From: an uncultured Lachnospiraceae bacterium
Lineage (GTDB): Bacteria > Bacillota > Clostridia > Lachnospirales > Lachnospiraceae
Length of the DNA: 55,387 nt
Direction: 5' to 3'
Assembly: GCA_910584945.1 (NCBI GenBank)
Contig: CAJUDY010000025.1
Coordinates: 1 to 55,387 of the forward strand
Position 1 is the first letter of the stretch; each line of letters opens with the position of its first letter. The translations under genes were made by a program, and so were the position numbers. Below the pieces are notes generated by a model. That model had not been told where the DNA came from. It was given only the letters and a program-made list of their open reading frames with translations, and searched no databases. Positions 41,576 through 49,762 of the stretch are shown here, in pieces.

Positions 41576-42988
41576 CTATGAGTATTGTTTTTTCTTTAGA
41601 TAAGATCTGGTCATCTCCACCACTTCCCCGCTCAGCAGGGTAACCGCAATCAGGTTGGGCACGGACATAAAACCGTTCAGCGTATCCGCGATATCCCATA
41701 CCAGAGAAAGGGAAGCGGTACAGCCGAAAAAGATCACGATGACAAAGATCACTTTATAAGGAAGGATTCCCTTAATCCCGAACAGATATTCCACCGCCCG
41801 CTCTCCATAGTAAGACCAGCCCAGAATCGTGGAAAACGCAAACATCATGATGGCAATGGCCACAAACTTATCCCCATGGGGAATCACACTCGCAAACGCA
41901 CTGGCCGTCAGAGTTGTCCCGGATACCACTGCGTTTTCTCCGCCTTCTGCGATGGCCGTCAGATACCCTTCTATATCGTACACGCCGGAAGTCAGGATCG
42001 TCAGACAGGTAATGGTACAGACGACAATCGTATCTGCAAATACTTCGAATACGCCCCACATTCCCTGTACCACCGGTTCTTCCACATCTGATGCGGAGTG
42101 GACCATGACAGAAGAGCCAAGACCTGCCTCGTTGGAAAAGACGCCCCTGGAGATTCCGCGCTTCATCGCCACAGCGATTCCATAGCCAAGCACGCCGCTG
42201 CCCGCCGCCTGGAAGTTGAAGGCTTCCCGGAAAATCATGGCGAACGCCGCCGGAACTGCCTGTATATTGGCGAAAATCACCACCAGACCGCCCAAAATAT
42301 AGAACACGGCCATAAAGGGCACGATCTTCTCTGTCACCGATGCAATTCTCTTGATACCGCCCACGATCACCAGCGCCACAAAGAACATAATCAACACAGC
42401 GGTCACCCACGCCGGAACCCCGAAGGAGTCCTTTAAGCCGCTGGCGATGGAATTGGCCTGGGTCATATTACCGATTCCAAAGGAGGCCAGGAAGCAGAAC
42501 AAAGAAAAAATGATCGCCAGCCACTTGCAGTGCAGTCCTCTCTCTATGTAAATCATCGCGCCGCCGATCCAGTCTCCCCGCTCGTTGCGGTAGCGGTACT
42601 TGATACCCAGCGTATTCTCCGCGTAGTTGGTCATCATTCCCAAAAAGGCGGAGAGCCACATCCAGAAGACCGCGCCTGGCCCGCCCAGTGCGATGGCCGT
42701 CGCCACGCCGGCGATATTGCCGGTTCCGATGGTCGCGGCGAGGGCCGTACACAGCGACTGAAACTGAGAGATCGAATGCTGGTCATCCGTCTTCAGCACC
42801 TTCCGGTCCTTGAATACGCTTAAGATGGTCGCATCCATCCATCGTTTAATCTGCGTGATCTGAAAGAATCCGGTCCGTATGGTGAACATGGCTCCCACCA
42901 GCAGAAAAAAGACCAGCATATAAGGTCCCCATATGAATCTGTTCAGTATGCCGTTGATCTTCTCAACGGTATCCAGAAAATTTCCCAT
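41576..42988 (-). CDS. Sodium:alanine/glycine symporter (AGCS family)
   Basis: 470 residues, multi-pass. The AGCS signature is visible as GPGAVFWMWLSAFLG, with TIGTGNIAGVATAIALGG before it. It imports alanine or glycine with sodium. GATGGAGGGAAATGTGTA precedes the ATG. An Lrp-type regulator gene lies 57 bases upstream on the same strand and may control it. No glycine riboswitch is apparent in the gap. Confidence 0.93.
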   Translation of the reverse strand: MGNFLDTVEKINGILNRFIWGPYMLVFFLLVGAMFTIRTGFFQITQIKRWMDATILSVFKDRKVLKTDDQHSISQFQSLCTALAATIGTGNIAGVATAIALGGPGAVFWMWLSAFLGMMTNYAENTLGIKYRYRNERGDWIGGAMIYIERGLHCKWLAIIFSLFCFLASFGIGNMTQANSIASGLKDSFGVPAWVTAVLIMFFVALVIVGGIKRIASVTEKIVPFMAVFYILGGLVVIFANIQAVPAAFAMIFREAFNFQAAGSGVLGYGIAVAMKRGISRGVFSNEAGLGSSVMVHSASDVEEPVVQGMWGVFEVFADTIVVCTITCLTILTSGVYDIEGYLTAIAEGGENAVVSGTTLTASAFASVIPHGDKFVAIAIMMFAFSTILGWSYYGERAVEYLFGIKGILPYKVIFVIVIFFGCTASLSLVWDIADTLNGFMSVPNLIAVTLLSGEVVEMTRSYLKKKQYS

Positions 42989-43045
42989 TACACATTTCCC
43001 TCCATCATTTAAAATTTGTAAAATTGACTTCTATATAAAATATAT

Positions 43046-43495
43046 TTATGCCTCCGAGAAGGCAGTAAGTCCGCTTTTAATCTCTTTTAACACAAAATAT
43101 GTCTTGGTGCCGGACACTCCTTTGATGCTCTTGATCACCCGATGGAGCTGCTCCAGGCTTTCGGAAGACTGGGTCTGAATCTTCAGCATAAAGTCATAGT
43201 CGCCGGTCAGATAATCGCAGGCCACGATATTGAGATTGTCATTCATCGCCCTGGTGAACTCCTCATAATATCTGGGATGTTCCAGGGAGACCTCCATCAG
43301 GGCCGTGACTTCGTTCCCAATCTTATGCTGATCCGCCACAATAGTGTACCGCTGAATAATGCCGCTTCGCTCCAGCTTGCGAATTCGTTCAATGACGGCC
43401 GCAATCGACAGATGTACCTGCCGGCTGATCTGCGTGGCAGACTGTCTGGAATTCTCACTTAAACACTTTAAAATACTGCGATCCATACTATCCAT
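43046..43495 (-). CDS. Lrp/AsnC-family regulator
   Basis: 149 residues. N-terminal HTH: MDSMDRSILKCLSENSRQSA, then ISRQVHLSIAAVIERIRKLE. The C-terminal RAM ligand domain includes NIVACDYLTGDYDFMLKIQT. It likely senses an amino acid and acts on the following symporter gene. AAAAAGGAGTGAAGGAAG precedes the ATG. A structured leader lies immediately upstream. Confidence 0.92.
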   Translation of the reverse strand: MDSMDRSILKCLSENSRQSATQISRQVHLSIAAVIERIRKLERSGIIQRYTIVADQHKIGNEVTALMEVSLEHPRYYEEFTRAMNDNLNIVACDYLTGDYDFMLKIQTQSSESLEQLHRVIKSIKGVSGTKTYFVLKEIKSGLTAFSEA

Positions 43496-43520
43496 CTTCC
43501 TTCACTCCTTTTTGCATGAT

Positions 43521-43604
43521 CGAGTAGGGAAGAACCGTCTTCCCTACTCGCGCACCGGGCGCCTGTCAGCTTTGCTGACAATCTTCCCTGGGACGCCCGT
43601 GTGC
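43521..43604 (-). promoter_or_regulatory. Structured leader upstream of the lrp-type gene
   Basis: A perfect 13-bp hairpin, CGAGTAGGGAAGA with TCTTCCCTACTCG (43521-43550), adjoins a two-tier structure: GCACCGGGCG/CGCCCGTGTGC outside TGTCAGC/GCTGACA (43552-43604). TCTTCCCT also occurs at 43582-43589, so two copies can compete for AGGGAAGA at 43526-43533. No T run follows, and the ribosome site lies about 20 bases downstream. It could be a cis-regulatory RNA or a dispersed repeat. Confidence 0.45.
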
Positions 43605-43607
43605 ATC

Positions 43608-43644
43608 AAAAAAGGGCATGGAAATCCAATTTATTTCCATGCCC
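43608..43644 (-). terminator. glmS terminator
   Basis: GGGCATGGAAAT and ATTTCCATGCCC form a 12-bp stem with loop CCAATTT; on the minus strand six T residues follow. It lies about 120 bases past the glmS stop. Confidence 0.88.
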
Positions 43645-43763
43645 ATTCATGTACATTTTTCTCTTTTTTTCTATTATACCGTAAATTTTTCAGTCTGGCA
43701 ATATGACTATTTCACAATTTTTTATTAAATTTTTATAAATTTCACACAAAAATGATAAAATTG

Positions 43764-45605
43764 TTACTCTACGGTCACAGATTTCGCCAGATTCCTCGGT
43801 TTATCCACATCCAGTCCCTTGGCGCAGCTTACATAATATCCCATCAGCTGTAGGGGAATGATCGCAAGGCTTGTGGCAAAATGCGGGTCGGTCTTCGGTA
43901 CATAGACAGTAAAATCCGCCGTATCCTCCACCGAGTAATTGCCGTAATTCGTAAGTCCCATCAGATAAGCGCCCCGGCTCTTTACTTCCACCATATTGGA
44001 AAGCTCTTTCTCAAACAACTTCTCCTGCGTGAGCACGCAGATCACCAGAATCCCATCCTCGATCAGAGAGATGGTGCCGTGTTTTAACTCGCCTGCCGCA
44101 TAAGCCTCCGAGTGCACGTAGCTGATCTCTTTCATCTTCAGGCTGCCTTCCATGCTGATGGCATAGTCAAGCCCTCTGCCGATAAAGAAGATGTCATGGA
44201 CGTTTGCGAACTTACTGGAAAACCACTGCAGGCGCTCTTTGTCTTCCAACACTTTGCTGATCTTGTCCGGAAGCGCCAGAAGCTCTCCCACCAGCTGCCC
44301 GTAATATGCCTCGTCGATGGCGCCTCTTACCAGAGCGAAATGGACCGCCATCAGATAGCTTGCCACCAGCTGGGTGCTGTAAGCCTTCGTGGTCGCCACG
44401 GCGATCTCCGGTCCCGCCAGTGTGTAGAACACGTTGTCCGCCTCCCTGGGAATGCTGGACCCGACCACATTGACCACTGCCAGGGTACGCACCCCTTTAT
44501 TCTTTGCCTCCCGAAGAGCCGCCAGGCTGTCTGCAGTCTCTCCGGACTGACTGATGATCACCACCAGGGAATCCGGTTCCAGAATCGGGTTCCGATAGCG
44601 GAACTCAGACGCCAGGTCGACTTCCACCGGAATCTTTGCCAGGTCTTCGATCACGTATTTGGCCGCGATTCCCACATGATAAGCACTTCCGCAGGCCACA
44701 ATGTAAAGTCTTGTGATTCCCTTAATCTCCTCGTCGGAAAGTCCTACGGAGCTTAAATCAATCCTTCCGTCTTTGACGTAGGAGCCGACGGTATCCCGCA
44801 CGGCTTTGGGCTGCTCATGGATCTCCTTCATCATAAAATGCTCATAGCCGCTCTTCTCGGCCGCCTCCGCATCCCATTTGATCTCCACGGGCTCTTTCTC
44901 GATCTCTTCCTTATCAATATTGTAGAAATTCACCTCGTCTTTGGTCAGGCGGGCGATCTCCAGGTTGTCAATGTAATAGACACTGCGGGTATATTTTAAA
45001 ATCGCCGGTACATCCGAGGCGATCAGACTGCCCTGTTCGTTTGTTCCCACGATCAGCGGACTGTCTTTGCGCACAGAGTAGATCACTCCCGGCTCTTCTT
45101 TCAGCATGATGCCGAGAGCATAAGAGCCCCGCACCCGAAGCATCACTTTCACAATGGCTTCCAGCGTATTCTTCTGATATTTCTTATAATAATAGTCCAG
45201 AAGCTTGGTGATCACTTCTGTATCGGTCTGGGAATAAAAGGTGTAACCGCTTTTTAAAAGCTTTTCTTTCAGCTCCAGATAATTCTCGATGATTCCATTG
45301 TGCACAACGATCACGTTCTGATCATCGCTGTAATGGGGGTGGGCATTCAGCATGGAGGGTTCTCCGTGGGTCGCCCATCTGGTGTGACCGATGCCGCAGC
45401 ATCCCTGCACGGTCTTCCCGCTGTCGGTCTTCTTTGCCAGCTGACTTAAGCGGCCTTTGACCTTCACAATCTCCACCCGGTCAGAATCATCCCGCTTCAC
45501 TGCGATTCCTGCAGAGTCATACCCGCGGTACTCCAGCTTCGCCAGTCCGTCCAGCAGCACCGGCGCCGCCTGTTCTCTTCCTGTAAATCCTACTATTCCA
45601 CACAT
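43764..45605 (-). CDS. glmS: Glutamine-fructose-6-phosphate aminotransferase
   Basis: 613 residues, the usual length. Class II glutaminase domain with Cys2 nucleophile (MCGIVGFTGRE), then two SIS domains (IISQSGETADSLAALREAK) and the C-terminal DKPRNLAKSVTVE. It makes glucosamine-6-phosphate, the first step to UDP-GlcNAc. AAAGGAGTTTACAATCAT precedes the ATG. The leader is under 50 bases, too short for the glmS ribozyme, so control must be different here. Confidence 0.97.
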   Translation of the reverse strand: MCGIVGFTGREQAAPVLLDGLAKLEYRGYDSAGIAVKRDDSDRVEIVKVKGRLSQLAKKTDSGKTVQGCCGIGHTRWATHGEPSMLNAHPHYSDDQNVIVVHNGIIENYLELKEKLLKSGYTFYSQTDTEVITKLLDYYYKKYQKNTLEAIVKVMLRVRGSYALGIMLKEEPGVIYSVRKDSPLIVGTNEQGSLIASDVPAILKYTRSVYYIDNLEIARLTKDEVNFYNIDKEEIEKEPVEIKWDAEAAEKSGYEHFMMKEIHEQPKAVRDTVGSYVKDGRIDLSSVGLSDEEIKGITRLYIVACGSAYHVGIAAKYVIEDLAKIPVEVDLASEFRYRNPILEPDSLVVIISQSGETADSLAALREAKNKGVRTLAVVNVVGSSIPREADNVFYTLAGPEIAVATTKAYSTQLVASYLMAVHFALVRGAIDEAYYGQLVGELLALPDKISKVLEDKERLQWFSSKFANVHDIFFIGRGLDYAISMEGSLKMKEISYVHSEAYAAGELKHGTISLIEDGILVICVLTQEKLFEKELSNMVEVKSRGAYLMGLTNYGNYSVEDTADFTVYVPKTDPHFATSLAIIPLQLMGYYVSCAKGLDVDKPRNLAKSVTVE

Positions 45606-45640
45606 ATGATTGTAAACTCCTTTAAACGTTTCTGGCTTCC

Positions 45641-45669
45641 ACTATATCACAGGTCGGAATTTTTGACAA
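45641..45669 (-). promoter_or_regulatory. glmS promoter
   Basis: Minus-strand TTGTCA (45664-45669), a 17-base spacer and TATAGT (45641-45646) form a near-consensus sigma-A promoter about 35 bases before the ATG. Confidence 0.78.
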
Positions 45670-45798
45670 CTGTTCTTCTTCTATTTCAATTGTCCCTCGT
45701 AAATCCAAATTCCCTGAAATTTTGTATAGAAAATTCCCGTTCTCTTTGATATACTGAATATAGCAAAAATTATTTTATTCATCTGGAGGAAATCTACC

Positions 45799-46251
45799 AT
45801 GAAGATAGGCTTTGGCTGTGATCATACAGCAATTGATCTGAAAAAAGAACTGATGGAATATATGACTGCCAAGGGATATGAGTGCGTGGATTACGGCGCT
45901 TATGATGCGTCTGTGCGCATCGATTATCCGGATCAGGGGCAGAAGGTGGCGGAAGCCATCGTCGCAGGGGAAGTGGAAAAAGGAGTTTTGATCTGCGGAA
46001 CCGGTATCGGCATCTCCCTGGCGGCCAATAAAGTGCCGGGAATCCGGGCGGCTGTCTGCAGCGAACCCTATTCTGCCATGATGACGGCAAAACACAACGC
46101 GTCCCAGATCATCGCCATGGGCGCCCGGGTGGTGGGCAATGAGATGGCGAAGATGATCCTGGACGCCTTCTTCGACACGAAGTTCGAGGGCGGAAGACAT
46201 GCGGAGCGTGTCCAGAAGATCTGCGACATCGAAGCAAAATACAACAAATAA
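45799..46251 (+). CDS. rpiB: Ribose-5-phosphate isomerase B
   Basis: 150 residues of the RpiB/LacAB fold: MKIGFGCDHTAIDLKKELME, then CVDYGAYD and GVLICGTGIGISLAANKVPG with the catalytic-region Cys. It interconverts ribulose-5- and ribose-5-phosphate in the pentose phosphate pathway; an allose- or galactose-6-phosphate isomerase role is less likely. CTGGAGGAAATCTACC precedes the ATG. A terminator follows. Confidence 0.93.
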   Translation: MKIGFGCDHTAIDLKKELMEYMTAKGYECVDYGAYDASVRIDYPDQGQKVAEAIVAGEVEKGVLICGTGIGISLAANKVPGIRAAVCSEPYSAMMTAKHNASQIIAMGARVVGNEMAKMILDAFFDTKFEGGRHAERVQKICDIEAKYNK

Positions 46252-46257
46252 TCGAGC

Positions 46258-46303
46258 ATAAAAAACAGGCAGGAACCTTTTAGAAGCTCCTGCCTGTTTT
46301 TTA
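46258..46303. terminator. Bidirectional terminator between rpiB and the mannitol operon
   Basis: ACAGGCAGGA pairs with TCCTGCCTGT, flanked by AAAAAA and TTTTTT. It can end rpiB on the plus strand and the HPr-like gene on the minus strand; the latter's stop codon lies inside the right T run. Confidence 0.9.
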
Positions 46304-46567
46304 TGCGGATACGAATGCGCTCTGGATAGTCTTTAAGACCTGATCCGCCGCCGAAGTCTCATCGGGCCCGTCCGCGAGAATGTCCACCGCGGACCCTTTG
46401 GGGTGGCTTAAGCGCATCAGAGAGAGCGGGTTTTTGGCGTCTGCAATCTCAGTACCCAGCATGACCATGATGACGCTCTCGTAAGTTTTTGCCGTATCTG
46501 CAATCTTTGCAGCCGGTCTTGCATGGAAGAAGTCATTGGAATCCAAAGTAATCGATCTGGTAACCAT
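46301..46567 (-). CDS. HPr-like phosphocarrier without Ser46
   Basis: 88 residues. The active-site His15 is in FFHARPAAKIA, and the C-terminal part (HPKGSAVDILADGPDE) matches HPr. At the regulatory position the sequence is KNPLSLMRL, with Asn at 46 instead of the Ser phosphorylated by HPr kinase. It is last in the mannitol operon, so it may be a dedicated phosphocarrier for MtlA that escapes carbon catabolite control, like Crh in reverse. GAGAAGGAGAGCGGCGT precedes the ATG. Confidence 0.88.
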   Translation of the reverse strand: MVTRSITLDSNDFFHARPAAKIADTAKTYESVIMVMLGTEIADAKNPLSLMRLSHPKGSAVDILADGPDETSAADQVLKTIQSAFVSA

Positions 46568-46589
46568 ACGCCGCTCTCCTTCTCTTTAA

Positions 46590-47744
46590 TTACTGAAACA
46601 GTGTGACGACCTGATCGTAAGCCTTTGTCACCTGTGCAAGCAGTCCCTCGTCCGTCACACCGGAAATCTCGGAAAAGGCAGCCGCCACGCCTTTGGCAGC
46701 GATCTTCTCCTGAAGTTCCTGGCTCTGTGCATCTTCCGGATTGTTGTAACGAAGCGCCGCACCGATACCAAGGACCAGCTGATCTACCGGCAGTCCGTAA
46801 GACAGAGCTGTGGTCAGGGGACTTACCAGACGGTCATCGGCGGAAAGCTTCCGAAGAGGCTCCCGGCCCACACGGGTCACATCATCCTTCAGGTAAGGAT
46901 TCTTGAACCGGTTGATGATCTTGTCAATATATTTGTAGTGTGCCTCTTTGTCAAAGCCAAATCTTTGAATCAGACCGTCTCCGGACTGGGTCATGGCTGC
47001 CTTCACCAGATCATAGATCTTCGGGTCCTGGATCGCCTGATCGATGGTTTTGTGGCCGGCCAGAATCCCGGTGTAAGCGGTGATGCAGTGTCCGGTGTTC
47101 AGGGTGAAGAGTTTTCTCTGAATGTACGCCATCAGATTGTCTGCCAGATTCATGCCCGGAATCTCCGGAATCTCTCCCTTTAAGGACGCTTTCTCTACAT
47201 TCCACTCACAGTATTTTTCTACTACCACGTCCACCGGATTCTCGCTGCGCACCGGAGGTACAATACGGTCTACGGAACAGTCCGCAAAGCCGATGTATTT
47301 CTCACAGTAAGCCTTTTCTTCCTCAGAAAGAATGCCGTACACATGTTCTTTCAGCTGAGAAGTAGCACGGATTGCATTTTCGCAGGCGATGATGTTCATG
47401 GCTTCCGTGCATCCGTCGGCGATTCTCTTCTGGATGCCCTTTGCGATGGTGGGAGCGATAAAGCCAAGGACCCGAAGTCCCACGGCGGTGGTCAGGACAT
47501 CCGCTTTTGCGATCTCGTCAATAATGGCATCCCCGTTGGACATGATCCCGGTGATATTGGTGATCTCCACGTCCTCCACCTCGGTATCCATCACATGCAC
47601 CGTGTATTTCTGATCCGCCGCCAGACGGTCAATGATCACTTCGCTTACATCCGCGAAAATAACCCGATAGCCGGCCTGGGCCAGCAGCATGCCGATAAAA
47701 CCGCGGCCGATATTGCCTGCTCCGAATTGAATTGCTGTTTTCAT
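46590..47744 (-). CDS. mtlD: Mannitol-1-phosphate 5-dehydrogenase
   Basis: 384 residues from the ATG at 47744 (AAAGAGGTGTTGTATT upstream). N-terminal NAD-binding motif is QFGAGNIGRGFIGMLLAQAG. The C-terminal substrate domain contains NTGHCITAYTGILAGHKTI. It oxidises mannitol-1-phosphate to fructose-6-phosphate. Length matches the family. The gene follows mtlA after a 164-base gap rich in RNA structure. Confidence 0.96.
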   Translation of the reverse strand: MKTAIQFGAGNIGRGFIGMLLAQAGYRVIFADVSEVIIDRLAADQKYTVHVMDTEVEDVEITNITGIMSNGDAIIDEIAKADVLTTAVGLRVLGFIAPTIAKGIQKRIADGCTEAMNIIACENAIRATSQLKEHVYGILSEEEKAYCEKYIGFADCSVDRIVPPVRSENPVDVVVEKYCEWNVEKASLKGEIPEIPGMNLADNLMAYIQRKLFTLNTGHCITAYTGILAGHKTIDQAIQDPKIYDLVKAAMTQSGDGLIQRFGFDKEAHYKYIDKIINRFKNPYLKDDVTRVGREPLRKLSADDRLVSPLTTALSYGLPVDQLVLGIGAALRYNNPEDAQSQELQEKIAAKGVAAAFSEISGVTDEGLLAQVTKAYDQVVTLFQ

Positions 47745-47775
47745 AATACAACACCTCTTTCTCAATTTGAGTTCC

Positions 47776-47865
47776 GCATCTGTCTTCACTCCGCCCCAGT
47801 GTCTGGAAGAATTTTCTCTCACTTCGTTCCATAAAATCCTTCCGGGGCTGCTTTCAGACAGATGC
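47776..47865. repeat. Long-range inverted repeat in the mtlA-mtlD gap
   Basis: GCATCTGTCT (47776-47785) and AGACAGATGC (47856-47865) are perfectly inverted over about 70 bases. In the mRNA they could fold the mtlA-mtlD spacer into one long hairpin. It may tune mtlD expression or protect the mRNA. Confidence 0.5.
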
Positions 47866-47881
47866 TGTTTTTATATGGTGA

Positions 47882-47901
47882 GGCACCGCAAAAGCGGTGC
47901 C
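47882..47901. repeat. GC-rich hairpin after mtlA
   Basis: GGCACCGC and GCGGTGCC pair with loop AAAA (8 bp, perfect), 7 bases past the mtlA stop on the minus strand. No T run follows, so it looks like an mRNA stabiliser or processing site, not a terminator. Confidence 0.6.
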
Positions 47902-47908
47902 AGAATCA

Positions 47909-49762
47909 TCAGGTCAACTGCTTTAAGATCCACTCCACATCGTTGGTGGTCTTCATCTCTTCCAGTACGGTCTCATCTTCCAGAACCTCGCAGATCTTCG
48001 CCAGCAGATCCAGATGTTCGTCGCCGATGCCCGCGATACCGAATACCAGATTGGCTTTCTCATCGCCGAAAGGCACGCCTTCCGGATACTGAAAAAGAAC
48101 GATACCAGTCTTCTTGACGGTTCCCTTTGCCTGGGTGGTGCCATGAGGAATGGCGATACCCATACCCATATAAGTCGTTACCAGTTTTTCGCGCTCCTGC
48201 ATGGCGTCCACATAGGAAGCGTCCACATAGCCAAGCCTGCACATCAGCTCGCCGGCTGCCTGGATCGCCTCCTCCTTGGTTCCCGGAGTCTGATTGAGTT
48301 TGATTCCGTCCGCGATCATCACCTGCTTATTTGGAACGGTGGTCGGAACAACCGGGTCCGTGTTCTCTCCCGCAGTCTCCGCTACCGCCTGATCGCCGGT
48401 GGTCAGCTGGATGTAGAGGGCGTCCAGCGCCGGGTCTGCCAGGAAATTGCCGATGGTGACCATCTGTGCCTGGGGCGCGGATTTCTTCGCCCGCTCCACC
48501 AGAGTGGTCTGTACGACCGCGATGTCGCAGTCTGCCGGGATATTGTCCACGGAGGTATTGATGACGGTCAGGTCCGGACGAGCTGCTTTTACGCGGTTGC
48601 GGAACTTGGTTGCGCCCATGGCGGAAGAACCCATACCGGCGTCGCAGGCGAAGACGACTTTCTTCACTTTGCCCGCGTCTTTGACTTCTGTGGTCTGGCC
48701 CTTGGACTGTGCTTTCATGGAAGCGGTCTGCGCCTGTGCGTCCTCCAGACTCTTAACGCCGGACATCTTGATGATCGGACTGGCGATGACAAAAGAGACA
48801 CCGGCAGCGATCACGACGCCAAGGAGAGTCAGAAGCATCTGGGGTCTGGGGCTCATGGACATAAATGCAATGATAGAACCTGGCGAGGAAGCGCCTACCA
48901 GTCCGCAGCCAGTGACGCTGTAGAAGAAGATCGCGCAGATATTTCCGACAATCGGCGCAATAATCACGACCGGGTTCATCAGGATGTACGGGAAGTAAAT
49001 CTCATGGATTCCGCCGAAGAAATGGATGAGGATCGCACCCGGAGCGGAATCTTTGGTCATCTTATCCTTGGAGAACAGCATATAAGCCAGCAGTACGCCG
49101 AGTCCCGGTCCGGGATTCGCTTCCAGCATGTACATGATGGATTTGCCTGTCTCAGCGGCCTGCGTAATGCCGATGGGCGTGAAGACGCCGTGGTTGATGG
49201 CATTGTTCAGGAACAGCACCTTTGCGGGCTCCAGGAAGACGGCTACCAGCGGCAGAAGGTTTAAGTTGACCAGAGCCTGAACGCCGCCTGCCAGGATGGA
49301 CAGGATCACGCCCATCACCGGTCCGATGATATAGTATCCGAGAATCGCCATGATCATACCCAGAATACCGACGGAGAAGTTGTTGATCAGCATCTCGAAG
49401 CCGGCCGGCATATGTCCGTCCATGGCCTCGTCGAACTTCTTGATGACAAGTCCTGCCAGAGGTCCGATGGCCATGGCGCCCATCAGCATGGTGTACTCAG
49501 AACCTACGATACATCCCATGATGGCAATGGCTCCCATGACGCGTCCGCGGTCTCCGCCGACCATTTTACCGCCCTGAGCGGCGATGAGAATCGGGAGCAG
49601 ATAGGTCAGAATCGGGGGCTGTATGGAGGCAAGTCCTTCATTGGGTAACCACCCGTCGGCGATAAAGAGTGCGGTAATAAATCCCCATGCGATGAACGCG
49701 CCGATGTTGGGCATGACCATGCCGGAGAGAAATTTACCGAATTTCTGTGCAAAGTTTTTCAT
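47909..49762 (-). CDS. mtlA: PTS mannitol transporter IICBA
   Basis: 617 residues with all three domains. IIC (about 1-340) is the membrane part, starting KNFAQKFGKFLSGMVMPNIG. IIB (about 385-470) has the phospho-Cys in FACDAGMGSSAMGA. IIA (about 475-617) has the phospho-His in GIAIPHGTT. It imports mannitol as mannitol-1-phosphate. The ATG overlaps the mtlR stop by four bases. Many Firmicutes split off IIA; here it is fused, as in E. coli MtlA. Confidence 0.96.
   Translation of the reverse strand: MKNFAQKFGKFLSGMVMPNIGAFIAWGFITALFIADGWLPNEGLASIQPPILTYLLPILIAAQGGKMVGGDRGRVMGAIAIMGCIVGSEYTMLMGAMAIGPLAGLVIKKFDEAMDGHMPAGFEMLINNFSVGILGMIMAILGYYIIGPVMGVILSILAGGVQALVNLNLLPLVAVFLEPAKVLFLNNAINHGVFTPIGITQAAETGKSIMYMLEANPGPGLGVLLAYMLFSKDKMTKDSAPGAILIHFFGGIHEIYFPYILMNPVVIIAPIVGNICAIFFYSVTGCGLVGASSPGSIIAFMSMSPRPQMLLTLLGVVIAAGVSFVIASPIIKMSGVKSLEDAQAQTASMKAQSKGQTTEVKDAGKVKKVVFACDAGMGSSAMGATKFRNRVKAARPDLTVINTSVDNIPADCDIAVVQTTLVERAKKSAPQAQMVTIGNFLADPALDALYIQLTTGDQAVAETAGENTDPVVPTTVPNKQVMIADGIKLNQTPGTKEEAIQAAGELMCRLGYVDASYVDAMQEREKLVTTYMGMGIAIPHGTTQAKGTVKKTGIVLFQYPEGVPFGDEKANLVFGIAGIGDEHLDLLAKICEVLEDETVLEEMKTTNDVEWILKQLT

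Noticed and set aside
42989..43045. A glycine riboswitch before the AGCS symporter
   Set aside because: The gap is only 57 AT-rich bases, too short for the aptamer.
45606..45798. A glmS ribozyme upstream of glmS
   Set aside because: A consensus promoter ends only about 35 bases before the ATG, and no ribozyme core sequence is visible.
47629..47832. A 67-codon frame with a fair ribosome site between mtlA and mtlD
   Set aside because: It runs into mtlD in another frame and shows no domain; the structured spacer explains the region better.
48014..49264. A 416-codon open frame on the plus strand
   Set aside because: Shadow of mtlA, which has full IIC, IIB and IIA motifs.
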